64,000 bases of DNA, taken from NCBI GenBank assembly GCA_947650365.1, contig OX393553.1, positions 40,533,949 to 40,597,948 of the forward strand, given 5' to 3'. This DNA is from Chamaelirium japonicum. Its lineage: Eukaryota; Streptophyta; Magnoliopsida; Liliales; Melanthiaceae. Below, in pieces: positions 39,685 through 53,780 of the stretch. The notes under the pieces are model-generated. The model saw only the letters and a program-made list of their open reading frames with translations. It was not told the DNA's origin and searched no databases. Position 1 is the stretch's first letter; the number at the start of each line of letters is the position of its first letter. A program made the translations under genes and the position numbers.

Positions 39685-41024
39685 TGATGATCCATTCTAA
39701 TTCATTCATACGATCCATTCTAATTCATTTGCACGTACGAATGAATTAGAATGGATCGTACGAATGAAGTAGAATGGATTATACGAATGAAATAGATGGA
39801 TACATTCATGCGAATGAATTAGAATAGATCGTATGAATGAATTAAAATGGATCGTGCGAATGAATTAGAATGGATCATACGAATGAATTAGAATTGATCG
39901 TATGAATGAATTAGAATGGATCATACAAAGGATTGATACATTCGTGCTAATTAATTAGAATAGATTGTGCGAATGAATTAGAATGGATCGTACGATTGAA
40001 TTAGATTGGATCGTATGAATGAATTAGAATGGATCGTGCGAATGAATTAGAATGGATTGTACGAATGAATTAGACTGGATCGTACGAATTAATTAGAATG
40101 GATCGTACGAAGGAATTAGAATGGATCGTACGAAGGAATTAGAATGGATACATTCGTCGCACAATCTATTCTGATTCATTCATACGATCCATTCTAATTC
40201 ATTCGTACGATCCATTCTAATTCATTCATACAATCCATTCTAATTCTTTCACACGATCCATTCTAATTCATTCGTACGATCCATTCTAATTCATTCGTAC
40301 GATCCATTCTTATTTAATCATATGATCCATTCTAATTCATATATACGATCCATTCTAATTCATTCGTATGATCCATTCTAATTTATTCGCACGAATGTAT
40401 CCATTCTAATTCATTCGTACGGATCCAATCTAATTCATTCATATAATCCATTCTAACTCATTCGCACAGAATGGATCATACGAATGAATTAGAATGGATA
40501 CATTTGAGCGAATGAATTCGAATGGATCGTACGAATGAATTAGAATGGATAAATTCGTGCGAATGATTTAGAATGGATCGTATGAATGAATTAGAATGGA
40601 TTGTATGAATGAATTAGAATGTATCGTACGAATGGAATAGAATGGATCGTACGAATGAATGAATTTGGATCGTTCTAATGAATTAGAATGGATCGTACGA
40701 ATTACGAATAAATTAAAATGAATTAGAATGGATCGTACGAATGAATTAGAATAGATCGTACGAATGAATTAGAATGGATCGTACGAATGAATTAGAATGG
40801 ATACATTCGTGCGAATGAATTAGAATGGATCGTACGAATGAGTAAGAATGGATCGTACGAATGAAATAGAATGGATTGTACGAATGAATTAGAATGGATC
40901 GTACGAATGAATTAGAATGGATACATTCGTGCGAATGAATTAGAATGGATCGTATGAATGAATTAGAATGGATCGTATGAGTGAATTAGAATGGATCGTA
41001 CGAATGAATTAGAATGGATTGTAC
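39685..41024. repeat. Alternating blocks 47-50
   Basis: Plus 39685-39735 (about two monomers), minus 39736-40157, plus 40158-40467, minus 40468-41024. Junctions are GTGATGATCC, GCACGTACGAATG, CATTCGTCGCACAATC and CGCACAGAATGG. Scrambled short monomers lie at 40650-40735. The last junction, GGATTGTACGAATGTATCC, recurs at 56875-56893. Confidence 0.87.
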
Positions 41025-42861
41025 GAATGTATCCATTCTAATTCATTCGTACGATCCATTCGAATTCATTCGTACGATCCATTCTAATTCATTCGTACGA
41101 TCCATTCTAATTCATTCGCACAATCTATTCTAATTCATTCGTACGATCAATTCTAATTCATTCATACAATCCATTCTAATTCATTCGCACAATCTATTCT
41201 AATTTATTCGTACGATCCATTCTAATTCATTCGCACGAATGTATCCATTCTAATTCATTCATACGATTAATTCTAATTCCTTCATACGATCCATTCTAAT
41301 TCATATGATCCATTCTATTTTATTCGTACGATCCATTCTATTTCATTCGTACGATCCATTCTTATTCATTCGTACCATCCATTCTAATTCATTAATACGA
41401 TCAAATCTAATTCATTCATACGATCCATTCTAATTTATTTGTACGTTCCATTCTAATTCATTAGCACGATCCATGCTAATTCATTCGTACGATCCATTCT
41501 AATTCATTCATACGATCCATTCTAATTCATTCGTACGATCCATTCTAATTCATTCGCACGAATGTATCCATTCTAATTCATTCATACGATCTATTCTATT
41601 TCTTTCGTACGATCCATTCTAATTCATACGATCCATTCTATTTCTTTCATACGATCCATTCTAATTCATTCGCACGATCCATTCTAATTCATTCATACGA
41701 TCCATTCTAATTCATTCGTACGATCCATTCTAATTCATTCGTACGATCCATTCTAATTCATTCATACGATCCATTCTAATTTATTTGCATGAATATATCC
41801 ATTCTAATTCATTCGTACGATCCATTCTAATTCATTCGTACGATCCATTCTAATTCATTCGTACGATCCATTCTTATTCATTCCCATGAATGTATCCATT
41901 CTAATTCATACATACGATCCATTCTAATTCATTTATACGATCCAATCTAATTCATTCATACAATCCATTCTAATTCATTCGCACGAATTTATCCATTCTA
42001 ATTCATTCGTACGATCCATTCTAATTCATTCACACAATCTATTCTAATTCATTCGTACGTTCCATTCTAATTCATTAGCACGATCCATGCTAATTCATTC
42101 GTACGATCCATTCTAATTCCTTCGTACGATCCATTCTAATTCATTCGTACGATCTATTCTAATTCATTCGCACGATCCATACGATCCAATCTAATTCATT
42201 CATACGATCCAATCTAATTCATTCATACGATCCATTCTAATTCATTCGTATGTATCCATTCTAATTCATTCATACGATCCATTCTAATTCATTCGTACGA
42301 TCCATTCTAATTCATTCGCACGATCCATTCTAATTCATTAATACGATCCATTCTAATTCATTTGTAAGACGTACGATCCATTCTAATTCATTCATACGAT
42401 CCAATCTAATTCATTCATACGATCCATTCTAATTCATTCGTATGTATCCATTCTAATTCATTCATACGATCCATTCTAATTCCTTCGTACGATCCATTCT
42501 AATTCATTTATACGATCCAATCTAATTCATTCATACAATCCATTCTAATTCATTCGCACGAATGTACGATCCATTCTTACTCATTCGTACGATCCATTCT
42601 TATTCATTCGCACGAATGTGTCCATTCTAATTCATTCGTACGATCCATTCTAATTCATTCGCACAATCCATTCTAATTCATTCCTACGATCCATTCTAAT
42701 TCATTCGCACGAATATATCCATTCTAATTCATTCGTACGATCCATTCTAGTTCCTTCGTACGATCCATTCTTATTCATTCGCACGATCCATTCTAATTCC
42801 TTCATTCTAATTCATTCGCACGAATGTATCCGTTCTAATTCATTCGTACGATCCATTCTAA
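41025..42861 (+). repeat. Satellite block 51, plus orientation
   Basis: It contains 19-mers near 41300 and 41625, a dispersed block beginning CATTCCCATGAATG near 41880, and a region 42246-42480 with two GTATGTATCC 24-mers that recurs near 62018. It leaves at CCATTCTAATCGTACGAATG. Confidence 0.92.
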
Positions 42862-42955
42862 TCGTACGAATGAATTAGAATGGATCGTATGAATGAATTA
42901 GAATGGATCGTGTGAAAGAATTAGAATGGATAGTATGAATGAATTAGAATGGATC
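42862..42955 (-). repeat. Short minus block
   Basis: Four monomers between plus blocks. The right boundary is the longest exact palindrome I found in the window. Confidence 0.9.
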
Positions 42956-42974
42956 GATCCATTCTAATTCATTC
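42937..42974. repeat. Exact 38 bp palindrome at a minus-to-plus switch
   Basis: The centre is GGATC|GATCC at 42955/42956. Pairing continues through GAATTAGAAT and its complement and stops at 42936/42975. There is no spacer, so the two blocks are perfect mirror complements at the join, a sequence able to extrude a cruciform. Confidence 0.93.
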
Positions 42975-43338
42975 GCACGAATGTATCCATTCTAATTCAT
43001 TCGTACAATCCATTATATTTCATTCGTACGATCCATTCTAATTCATTTGTACGTTCCATTCTAATTCATTAGCACGATCCATGCTAATTCATTCGCACAA
43101 TCTATTCTAATTCCTTCGTACGATCCATTCTAATTCCTTCGTACGATCCATTCTAATTCATTCGTACGATCCATTCTAATTCATTCGCACGATCCATTCT
43201 AATTCATTAATACGATACATTCTAATTCATTCGTACGACGCACGATCCATTCTAATTCATTCATACGATCCAATCTAATTCATTCATACGATCCATTCTA
43301 ATTCATTCATACGATCCATTCTAATTCATTCGTACGAT
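42956..43338 (+). repeat. Satellite block 53, plus orientation
   Basis: About 16 monomers with a CGTACGACGCACGATCC fused unit near 43230, like those at 14761 and 15036. It switches at CGTACGATTAGAATGG. Confidence 0.9.
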
Positions 43339-43878
43339 TAGAATGGATCATATGAATGAATTAGAATGGATACATTCGTGCGAATGAATTAGAATGAAGG
43401 AATTAGAATGGATCGTGCAAATGAATAAGAATGGATTGTACGAAGGAATTAGAATGGATCGTACGAATGAATTAGAATGGATACATTCGTGCGAATGAAT
43501 TAGAATGGATCGTACGAATGTATTAGAATGGATTGTGCGAATGAATTAGAATGGATCGTACGAATGAATTAGAATGGATACATTCGTGCGAATGAATTAG
43601 AATGGATCGTACGAATGAGTAAGAATGGATCGTACATTCGTGCGAATGAATTAGAATGGATTGTATGAATGAATTATATTGGATCGTATAAATGAAATAG
43701 AATGGATCGTACGAATGAATTAGAATGGATACATTCGTGCGAATGAATTAGAATGGATCGCACGAAGGAATTAGAATCATGGGAAGGAATTAGAATGGAT
43801 CGTACGAAGGAATTAGAATGGATCGTACGAAGGAATTTGATTGGATCGTACGAATGAATTAGAATGGATACATTCATT
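43339..43878 (-). repeat. Satellite block 54, minus orientation
   Basis: It has shortened monomers near 43395 (GAATGAAGG) and 43777 (AATCATGGGAAGG). A 78-residue minus-strand open frame crosses its end into the next block and is an artefact. Confidence 0.88.
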
Positions 43879-45576
43879 CGAATCCATTCTATTTCATTCG
43901 TACGATCCATTCTAATTCATTCGTACAATCTATTCTTACTCATTCGTACGATCCATTCTTACTCATTCGTATGATCCATTCTAATTCATTCGCACGAATT
44001 TATCCATTCTAATTCATCGTACGATCCATTCTATTTCATTCGTACGATCCATTCTAATTCATTCGCACGATCCATTATAATTCTAATTCCTTCGTACGTA
44101 CGATCCATTCTAATTCCTTTGTACGATCCATTCTATTTCTTTCATAAGATCCAATCTAATTCATTCATACGATCCATTATAATTCATTCGCACGAATGTA
44201 TCCATTCTAATTCATTCGTACAATCCATTCTATTTGATTCGTACGATCCATTCTTACTCATTCGTACGATCCATGCTAATTCATTCGCACGATCCATTCT
44301 AATTCATTCGTACGATCCATTCTATTTCATTCGTACAATCCATTCTTACTCATTCGTATGATCCATTCTAATTCATTCGCACGAATGTATCTATTCTAAT
44401 TTATTCGTACGATCCATTCTAATTCATTCGTACGATCTATTCTAATTCATTCGTACGATCCATTCTAATTCATTCATACGATCCATTCTAATTCTTTCGC
44501 ATGAATGTATCCATTCTAATTCATTCGTACGTTCCATTCTAATTCATTCGCACGATTATATCCATTCTAATTCATTTGTACGATCTATTCTAATTCATTC
44601 GCACAATCTATTCTAATTCATTCGTACAATCCATTCTATTTCATTCGTACGATCCATTCTTACTCATTCGTACGATCCATTCTAAATCATTCGTATGATC
44701 CATTCTAATTCATTCGCACGATCCATTCTAATTCATTCGTACAATCCATTCTAATTCATTTGCACGAATATAACCATTCTAATTCATTCGTACGATCCAT
44801 TCTAATTCATTCATACGATCCATTCTAATTCATTCATACAATCCATTCTAATTCATTCACACGATCCATTCTAATTCATTTGTACGTTCCATTCTAATTC
44901 ATTAGCACGATCTATGCTAATTCATTTGAACGATCCATTCTAATTCATTCGCACGATCCAATCTAATTCATTCGCACGAATGTATCCATTCTAATTCATT
45001 CGTACGATCCATTCTAATTCATTCGCACGAATATATATAATTCATTCGTACGATCCATCCTAATTCATTCGTACAATCCATTCTAATTCATTCATACAAT
45101 CCTTTCTAATTCATTCGTACGATCCATTCTAATTCATTCGCACGATCCATGCTAATTCATTCATACGATCCATTCTATTTCATTCGTACAATCCATTCTA
45201 ATTCATTCGTACGATCCATTCTAATTCATTCGTACAATCCATTCTATTTCATTCGTACGATCTTACTCATTCGTACTCGTACAATCCATTCTAATTCATT
45301 CGTACGATCCATTCTAAATCATTCGCACGAATATATCCAGATCCATTCTAATTCATTCGCACGATCCATTCTAATTTATTCGCACGATCCATTCTAATTC
45401 ATTCGTACAATCCATTCTTACTTATTCGTACGATCCATTCTAATTCATTCGCACGAATTTATCCATTCTAATTCATTCGTACGATCTATTCTAATTCATT
45501 CATAAGTACGATCCATTCTATTTCGTTCGTACGATCCATTCTAATTCATTCGTACGATCCATTCTAATTCCTTCGT
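43879..45576 (+). repeat. Satellite block 55, plus orientation
   Basis: Rich in GCACGAATATATCC 28-mer variants. It includes a deletion-scrambled stretch at 45255-45285 (GATCTTACTCATTCGTACTCG). Open frames near 44119 and 45149 arise from CTATTTC and CTTACTC variants. It ends at the palindrome TTCGTACGAA centred at 45576. Confidence 0.9.
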
Positions 45577-47141
45577 ACGAATGAATTAGAATGGATTGTA
45601 TGAATGAATTAGAATGGATCGTATAAATGAAATAGAATGGATCGTACGTATGAATTAGAATGGATACATTCATGGGATCGTACGAATGAACTAGAATTGA
45701 TACATTCGTGCAAAAGAATTAGAATGGATTGTATGAATGAATTAGAATGGATTGTGCGAATGAACTAGAATGGATCGTACAAATGAATTAGAATGGATAC
45801 ATTCGTGCGAATGAATTATAATTGATTGTACGAATGAATTAGAATGGATCGTACGAATGAATTAGAATGGATCGTATGAATGAATTAGAATGGATACATA
45901 CGAATGAATTAGAATGGATCGTATGAATAAATTAAATTGGATCGTATGAATGAATTAGAATGGATCGTGCGTCATACGAATGAATTAGAATGGATCGTAT
46001 TAATGAATTAGAATGGATCGTGCGAATGAATTAGAATGGATCGTACGAATGAATTAGAATGGATCGTATGAATGAATTACAATGGATATATACGAATGAA
46101 TTAGAATGGATCGTATGAATGAATTAGATTGGATACATTCGTGCGAATGAATTAGAATGGATCATGCGAATGAATTAGAATGGATCGTACGAATGAATTA
46201 GAATGCGTACGAAGGAATTAGAATAGATCGTGCGAATGAATTAGAATGGATCGTACGAATGAATTAGAATGGATTGTACGAGTGAATTAGAATGGATCGT
46301 ATGCATTCGTGCGAATGAATTAGAATGGATCGTATAAATGAATTAGAATGGATCGTATGAGTGAATTAGAATGGATCGTGCGAATGAATTAGAATGGATC
46401 GTACGAAAGAATTAGAATGGATCGTATGAGTGAATTAGAATGGATCGTGCGAATGAATTAGAATGGATCGTACGAAAGAATTAGAATGGATCGTGCGAAT
46501 GAATTAGAATGGATCGTACGAATGAACTAGAATAGATTGTGCGAATGAATTAGAATGGATCGTGCGAATGAATTAGAATGGATCGTGCGAATGAATTAGA
46601 ATGGATCGTGCGAATAAATTAGAATGGATCGTACGAATGAATTAGAATGGATACATTCGTGCAAAAGAATTAGAATGGATTGTATGAATGAATTAGAATG
46701 GATCGTGCTAATGAATTAGAATGGATCGTACGAATGAATTAGAATAGATTGTGCGAATGAATTAGAATGGATCGTACGAATGAATTAGAATGGATCGTAA
46801 TAATGGATCATACGAATGAAATAGAATGGATCGTACGAATGAATTAGCATGGATCGTGCTAATGAATTAGAATGGAACGTACGAATGAATTAGAATAGAT
46901 TGTGCGAATGAATTAGAATGGATCGTACGAATGAATTAGAATGGATAAATTCGTGCGAATGAATTAGAATGGATTGTATGAATGAATTAGATTGGATCGT
47001 ATAAATGAATTAGAATGGATCGTACGTATGAAATAGATTGGATCGTATAAATGAAATAGAATGGATACATTCATGGGAATGAATAAGATAGGATCATACG
47101 AAGTAATTAGAATGGATCATACGAATGAAATAGAATGGATC
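45577..47141 (-). repeat. Satellite block 56, minus orientation
   Basis: About 68 monomers. It contains runs of GTGCGAATG monomers (46440-46620), a fused GATCGTGCGTCATACG unit near 45963 and a GATCGTAATAATGG unit near 46795 shared with the 3.7 kb units. The right end is an 11 bp inverted repeat with a 5 bp spacer. Confidence 0.9.
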
Positions 47142-47157
47142 CGTACGATCCATTCTA
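47131..47157. repeat. Inverted repeat at switch, 11 bp arms, 5 bp spacer
   Basis: TAGAATGGATC and GATCCATTCTA flank CGTAC. It marks the change from minus to plus. Confidence 0.88.
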
Positions 47158-47800
47158 ATTCATTCGCACGATCCATTCTAATTCATTAATACGATCCAAT
47201 CTAATTCATTCATACGATCCATTCTAATTCATTCATACGATCCATTCTAATTCATTCGTACGATCCATTCTAATTCATTCGCACGATGCATTCTAATTCA
47301 TTAATACGATCCATTCTAATTCATTCGCACGATCCATTCTATTTCATTCGTACGATCCATTCGTACTCATTCGTACGATCCATTCTAATTCATTTGCATG
47401 AATATATCCATTATAATTCATTCGTACAATCCATTCTAATTTCTTCGTACGATCCATTCTAATTCATTCGCACGAATGTATCCATTCTAATTCATTCGTA
47501 CGATCCATTCTAATTCATTCGTACGATCCATTCTAATTCATTAATACGATCCAATCTAATTCATTCATACGATCCAATCTAATTCATTCGCAAGATCCAT
47601 TCTAATTCATTCATACGATCCAATCTAATTCATTCATACGATCCATTCAAATTCATTCGGACGAATGTATCAATTCTAATTCATTCATACAATCCATTCT
47701 AATTCATTCGTACGATCCATTCTAATTCATTCACACGATCAATTCTAATTCATTCATACGATCCAATCTAATTCATTCGTACGATCCATTCCTTCGTACG
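47142..47800 (+). repeat. Satellite block 57, plus orientation
   Basis: It is enriched in CATACGATCCAATC monomers. It ends with a truncated monomer, CCATTCCTTCGTACGACG. Confidence 0.9.
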
Positions 47801-48553
47801 ACGAATGAATTAGAATGGATCGTGCGAATGAATTAGAATGGATCGTACGAATGAATTAGAATGGATCGTGTGAATGAATTAGAATGGATCGTACGAATGA
47901 ATTAGAGTGGATACATTTGTACGAAGGAATTAGAATGGATCGTATGAATAAGTTAGAATGGATACATTCGTGAGAATGAATTAGAATGGATCGTATGAAT
48001 GAATTAGAATAGATTATGCGAATGAATTAGAATGGATCGTACGAATGAATTAGATTGGATCATACGAATGAATTAGAATGTATCATACGAATGAGTAAGA
48101 ATGGATCGTATGAATGAATTAGATTGGATCGTGCGAATGAATTAGAATGGATCGTACGAATGAATTAGAATGGATCGTACGAATGAATTAGAATGGATAC
48201 ATTCGTGCAAAAGAATTAGAATGGATTGTATGAATGAATTAGAATGGATCGTGCGAATGAATTAGAATGGATCGTACAAATGAATTAGAATGGATCATAC
48301 GAATGAGTAAGAATGGATCGTATGAATGAATTAGATTGGATCGTATGAATGAATTAGAATGGATCGTGTGATTGAATTAGAATGGATCGTACGAATGAAT
48401 TAGAATGGATCGTACGAATGAATTAGAATGGATACATTCATGCAAAAGAATTAGAATGGATTATATGAAAGAATTAGAATGGATCGTGCGAATGAATTGG
48501 AATGGATCGTACGAATGAATTAGAATGGATACATTCGTGCAAATGAATTAGAG
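47801..48553 (-). repeat. Satellite block 58, minus; clean 235 bp higher-order period
   Basis: The GGATACATTC 28-mer followed by a GCAAAAG monomer occurs at 48196 and 48431, exactly 235 bp apart (nine 23-mers plus one 28-mer). The block and its right junction GAATTAGAGTACGATCC are repeated at 60.9-61.7 kb. Confidence 0.92.
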
Positions 48554-48771
48554 TACGATCCATTCTTACTCATTCGTATGATCCATTCTAATTCATTCGT
48601 ACGAATGAATCCACTCTAATTCATTCGTACGATCCATTCTAATTCATTCGCACGATCCATTCTAATTCATTCGTATGATTTATTCTATTTCATTCGTACG
48701 ATCCATTCTTACTAATTCGTATGATCCATTCTAATTCATTCGCATGAATGTATCCATTCTAATTCATTCGT
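48554..48771 (+). repeat. Short plus block
   Basis: About nine monomers beginning with CTTACTC. The start matches 61683 onward, at an offset of about 13.13 kb. Confidence 0.89.
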
Positions 48772-49964
48772 ATGAATTAGAATGGATCTTGTGAAAGAAT
48801 TAGAATGGATTGTATGAATGAATTAGAATGGATCGTATGAATGAATTAGATTGGATCGTATTAATGAATTAGAATGGATCGTATGAATGAGTAAGAATGG
48901 ATCGTACGAATGAAATAGAATGGATCGTACGAATGAATTAGAATAGATTGTGCGAATGAATTAGAATGGATCGTACGACGAATGAATTAGAAGGGATCGT
49001 GCGAATGAATTAGAATGGATCGTACGAATGAATTAGAATGGATCGTGCGAATGAATTAGAATGGATCGTGCGAATGAATTAGAATGGATCGTACGAATGA
49101 GTAAGAATGGATCGTATGAATGAAATAGAATGGATCGTACGAATGAATTAGAATGGATCGTGTGAATGAATTAGAATGGATCGTACGAATGAATTAGAAT
49201 AGATTGTGCGAATGAATTAGAATGGATCGTACGAATGAATAAGAATGGATCATACGAATGAATTAGAATGGATCGTATGAATGAATTAGAATGGATCGTA
49301 CGAATGAATTAGCATGGATCGTGCTAATGAATTAGAATGGAACGTACAAATAAATTAGAATGGATCGTATGAATGAATTAGATTTGATCGTATTAATGAA
49401 TTAGAATGGATCGTATGAATGAATAAGAATGGATCGTACGAATGAAATAGAATGGATCGTACGAATGAAATAGAATGGATCGTATGAATTAGAATGAATC
49501 GTATGAAGGAATTAGAATGGATCGTATGAATGAATTAGAATGGATACATTCGTGCGAATGAATTAGAATGGATCGTACGAATGAATTAGAATAGATTGTG
49601 CGAATGAATTAGAATGGATCGTACGAATGAATTAGAATTGATCGTATGAATGAATTAGAATAGATTGTGCGAATGAATTAGAATGGATCGTACGAATGAA
49701 TTAGAATGGATCGTACGAATGAATTAGAATGGATCGTACGAATGAATTAGAAAGGATCGTGCGAATGATTTAGAATGGATCGTGCGAATGAATTAGAATG
49801 GATCATTCGAATGAATTAGAATAGATCGTGTGAATGAATTAGAATGGATCGTATGAATGAAATAGAATGGATCATATGAATTAGAATGGATCGTACGAAG
49901 GAATTAGAATGGATCGTACGAATGAATTAGAATGGATCATATGAATGAGGAAGAATGGATCGTA
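48772..49964 (-). repeat. Satellite block 60, minus orientation
   Basis: About 52 monomers, mostly 23-mers, with only one clear 28-mer (near 49545). It has a fused unit GATCGTACGACGAATG near 48970. It switches at GATCGTACTCTAATTTATTCG. Confidence 0.9.
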
Positions 49965-50862
49965 CTCTAATTTATTCGCACGAATGTATCCATTCTAATT
50001 TATTTGTACGATCCATTCTAAATTTTTCGCACGATCCATTCTAATTCATTCATAGAATCGATCCAATCTAATTCATTCATACGAACCATTCTAATTCATT
50101 CACACGAATGTATCCATCCTTTGTATGATCCATTCTAATTCATTCATACGATCCATTCTAATTCATTCGTACGATCCATTCTACTTCATTCGCACGATCC
50201 ATTCTAATTCATTCATACGATCTAATCTAATTCATTCGTACGATCCATTCTAATTCATTCATTCGATCCATTCTAATTCATTCATACAATCCATTCTAAT
50301 TCTTTCACACGATCCATTCTAATTCATTCGTACTATCCATTCTAATTCATTCGCATGATCCAATCTAATTCATTCGCACGATCCATTCTAATTCATTCAT
50401 ATGATCCAATCTAATTCATTTGCACGAATATATCCATTCTAATTCATTCATATGATCCTTTCTAATTCATTCATACGATCCATTCTAATTCATTCGCACA
50501 ATCTATTCTAATTCATTCGTACGATCCATTCTAATTCATTCGCACGATCCATTCTAATTCATTCGCACAATCTATTCTAATTCATTCGTATGACCCATTC
50601 TAATTCATTCGTACGATCCATTCTAATTCCTTTGTACGATCCATTCTAATTCATTCGCACGATCCATTCTAATGCATTCGCACGATCCATTCTAATTCAT
50701 TCATACGATCCATTCTAATTCATTCGCACGAATGTATCCATTCTAATTCATTCGTACGATCCATTCTAATTCATTCGCACAATCTATTCAAATTCCTTCG
50801 TATGATCCATTCTAATTCAATCGTATGATCCATTCTAATTCATTCGCATGAATGTATCCATT
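49965..50862 (+). repeat. Satellite block 61, plus orientation
   Basis: About 38 monomers with a scrambled stretch at 50043-50060 (ATAGAATCGATCC). It leaves at CATTCGTGCGAATGAATT. Confidence 0.9.
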
Positions 50863-51428
50863 CGTGCGAATGAATTAAATTGGATCATACGATTAAATAA
50901 GAATGGATGTACAAATGAAATAGAATGGATTGTACGAATGTATTAAAATGGATCATACGAATAAATTAGAAAGGATCGTACGAATAAATTAGAATGAATC
51001 GTACGAATGAATTAGAATGGATTATACGAAGGAATTAGAATGGATTGTATGAATGAATTAGAATGGATCGTACGAATGAATTAGAATGGATCGTACGAAG
51101 GAATTAGAATGGATCGTACGAATGAATTAGAATAGATTGTGCGAATCAATTAGAATGGATCGTACGAATGAATTAGAATGGATACATTCGTGCGAATGAA
51201 TTAGAATGGATCATACGAAATAGTAAGAATGGATCGAACAAATGAAATAGAATGGATTGTACGAATGAATTAGAATAGATTCATTCGAATGAATTAGAAT
51301 GGATCGTGTGAAAGAATTAGAATGGATTGTATGAATGAATTAGAATGGATCGTATGAATGATGAATTAGAATGTATCGTACGAATGAATTAGAATGGATC
51401 ATACTAATGAATTAGAATGGATACATTC
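50863..51428 (-). repeat. Satellite block 62, minus orientation
   Basis: About 24 monomers with a lost-base monomer near 50908 (GGATGTACAAATG) and an irregular ATGATGAATT near 51360. It ends at GGATACATTCCGTACGATCC. Confidence 0.89.
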
Positions 51429-52855
51429 CGTACGATCCATTCTAATTCCTTCGTACGATCTATTCTAATTCATTCATACAATCCATTCTAATTCATTCGT
51501 ACGAAGAAATTAGAATGGATCGTACGAATGAATTAGAATGGATCGTACAAATGAAATAGAATGGATCGTATGAATGAATTAGAATGGATCATGCGAATGA
51601 ATTTGAATGGATCGTATAAATGAAATAGAAAGGATCGTATGAATTAGAATGGATCGTACGAATGAATTAGAATGGATCGTACGAAGGAATTAGAATGGAT
51701 CGTACGAATGAATTAGAATGGATACATTCGTGCGAATTTATCCATTCTAATTCATTCGTACGAGCCATTCTAATTCCTTCGTACGATCCAATGAATTAGA
51801 ATAGATTGTGCGAATGAATTAGAATGGATCGTGCGAATGAATTAGATTAGATCGTACAAATGAAATAGAATAGATCGTACGAATGAATTAGAATGGATCG
51901 TAAGAAGGACTTAGAATGGATCGTACGAATGAATTAGAATGGATTGTGCGAATGAATTAGAATGGATCGTACGAATGAAATAGAATGGATCGTACGAAGG
52001 AATTAGAATGGATCGTACGAAGGAATTAGAATGGATCGTATGAAGGAATTAGAATGTATCAATTCTAATTCATTCATACAATCTATTCTAATTCATTCGT
52101 ACGATCCATTCTAATTCATTCGTACAATCCATTCTAATTCATTCATACGATCCAATATAATTCATTTGCACGAATATATATTCTAATTTCATTCGTACGA
52201 TCCATTCTTACTCATTCGTATGATCCATTCTAATTCATTCGTACGATCTATTCTAATTCATTCGTACGATCTATTTTAATTTATTCGCACGATCAATTCT
52301 AATTCATTCATACAATCCATTCTAATTCTTTCACACGATCCATTCTAATTCATTCGTACAATCCATTCTATTTCATTCGTATGATCCATTCTTACACATT
52401 CGTACGATCTATTCTAATTCATTCGTACGATCCATTCTAATTCATTCGTATGATCTATTCTAATTCATTCGTACGATCCATTCTAATTCATTCGTATGAT
52501 CAATTAGAATGGTTCGTATGAATATATTAGAATGGATCATACGAATGAGTAAGAATGGATCATACGAATGAAATAAAATGAATTATATGAATGAATTAGA
52601 ATGGATCGTACGAATGAATTAGAATGGATACATTAGTGCGATTGAATTAGAATGGATCATACGAATGAATTAGAATGGATCGTACGAATGAATTAGAATA
52701 GATCGTACATTCTAATTCCTTCGTACGATCCATTCTAATTCCTTCGTACGAATTAGAATGGATCGTACGAAGGAATTAGAATGGATCGTACGAATGAATT
52801 AGAATTGATACATTCGTGCGAATGAATTAGAATGGATCGTATGAATGAATTAGAA
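51429..52855. repeat. Cluster of eight short alternating blocks
   Basis: Plus 51429-51500, minus 51501-51735, plus 51736-51790, minus 51791-52055, plus 52056-52502, minus 52503-52708, plus 52709-52750, minus 52751-52855. Several blocks are only two or three monomers long, and junctions fall at different monomer phases, so they are not copies of a single flip. Confidence 0.87.
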
Positions 52856-53780
52856 CGCACGAATGTATCCATTCTAATTCATTCGTTCGATCCATTCTAA
52901 TTCATTCGCACGATCTATTCTAATTCTTTCGCACGAATGTATCCATTCTAATTCATTCGTACGATCCATTCTAATTCCTTCGTACGATCCATTCTAATTC
53001 ATTAGCATGATCCATTCTAATTCATTCGTACAATCCATTCTAATTCATTCGTACGATCCATTCTTATTCATTCGTACAATTCATTCGTATGATCCATTCT
53101 AATTCATTCGTACGAATGTATCCACTCTAATTCATTCATACGATCCATTCTAATTCATTCGTACGATTCATTCTAATTCCTTCGTACGATCCATTCTAAT
53201 TCATTCATACGATCCATTCTAATTCATTCGTACGATCCATTCTAATTCATTCGCACGATCTATTCTAATTCATTCATACGATCCATTCTAATTCATTCAT
53301 ATGATCTATTCTAATTCTTTCGCACGAATGTATCCATTCTAATTCATTCGCACGAATGTATCCATTCTAATTCATTCGTACAATCCATTCTAATTCCTTC
53401 ATACAATCCATTCTAATTAATTAGCACGATCCATTCTAATTCATTCGCATGATACATTCTAATTCATTCGTAAGATCCATTCTAATTCATTCGCACGATC
53501 CATTCTAATTCATTCGTACAATCCATTCTAATTCATTCGCACGATCCATTCTAATTCATTCGCACAATCTATTCTAATTCATTCATATGATCCATTCTAA
53601 TTCATTCGCACGAATGTATCCATTCTAATTCATTCGTACGATCTATTCTAATTCCTTCGTACGAATGTATCCACTCTAATTCATTCGTACGATCCATTCT
53701 AATTCATTCGCACGATCCATTCTAATTCATTTGTACGATCTATTCTAATTCATTCGCACGATCCATTCTAATTCATTCGT
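52856..53780 (+). repeat. Satellite block 71, plus orientation
   Basis: About 39 monomers with 28-mers near 52856, 52932, 53112, 53320, 53345, 53610 and 53660, denser than average. It leaves at ATTCGTCGTACGAAGG. Confidence 0.9.

Noticed and set aside
43674-45397. Open frames of 78, 80 and 82 residues
   Set aside because: Satellite-derived in both orientations, always on the CCATTCTAATTC strand of the monomer, with lengths expected by chance from variant monomers.
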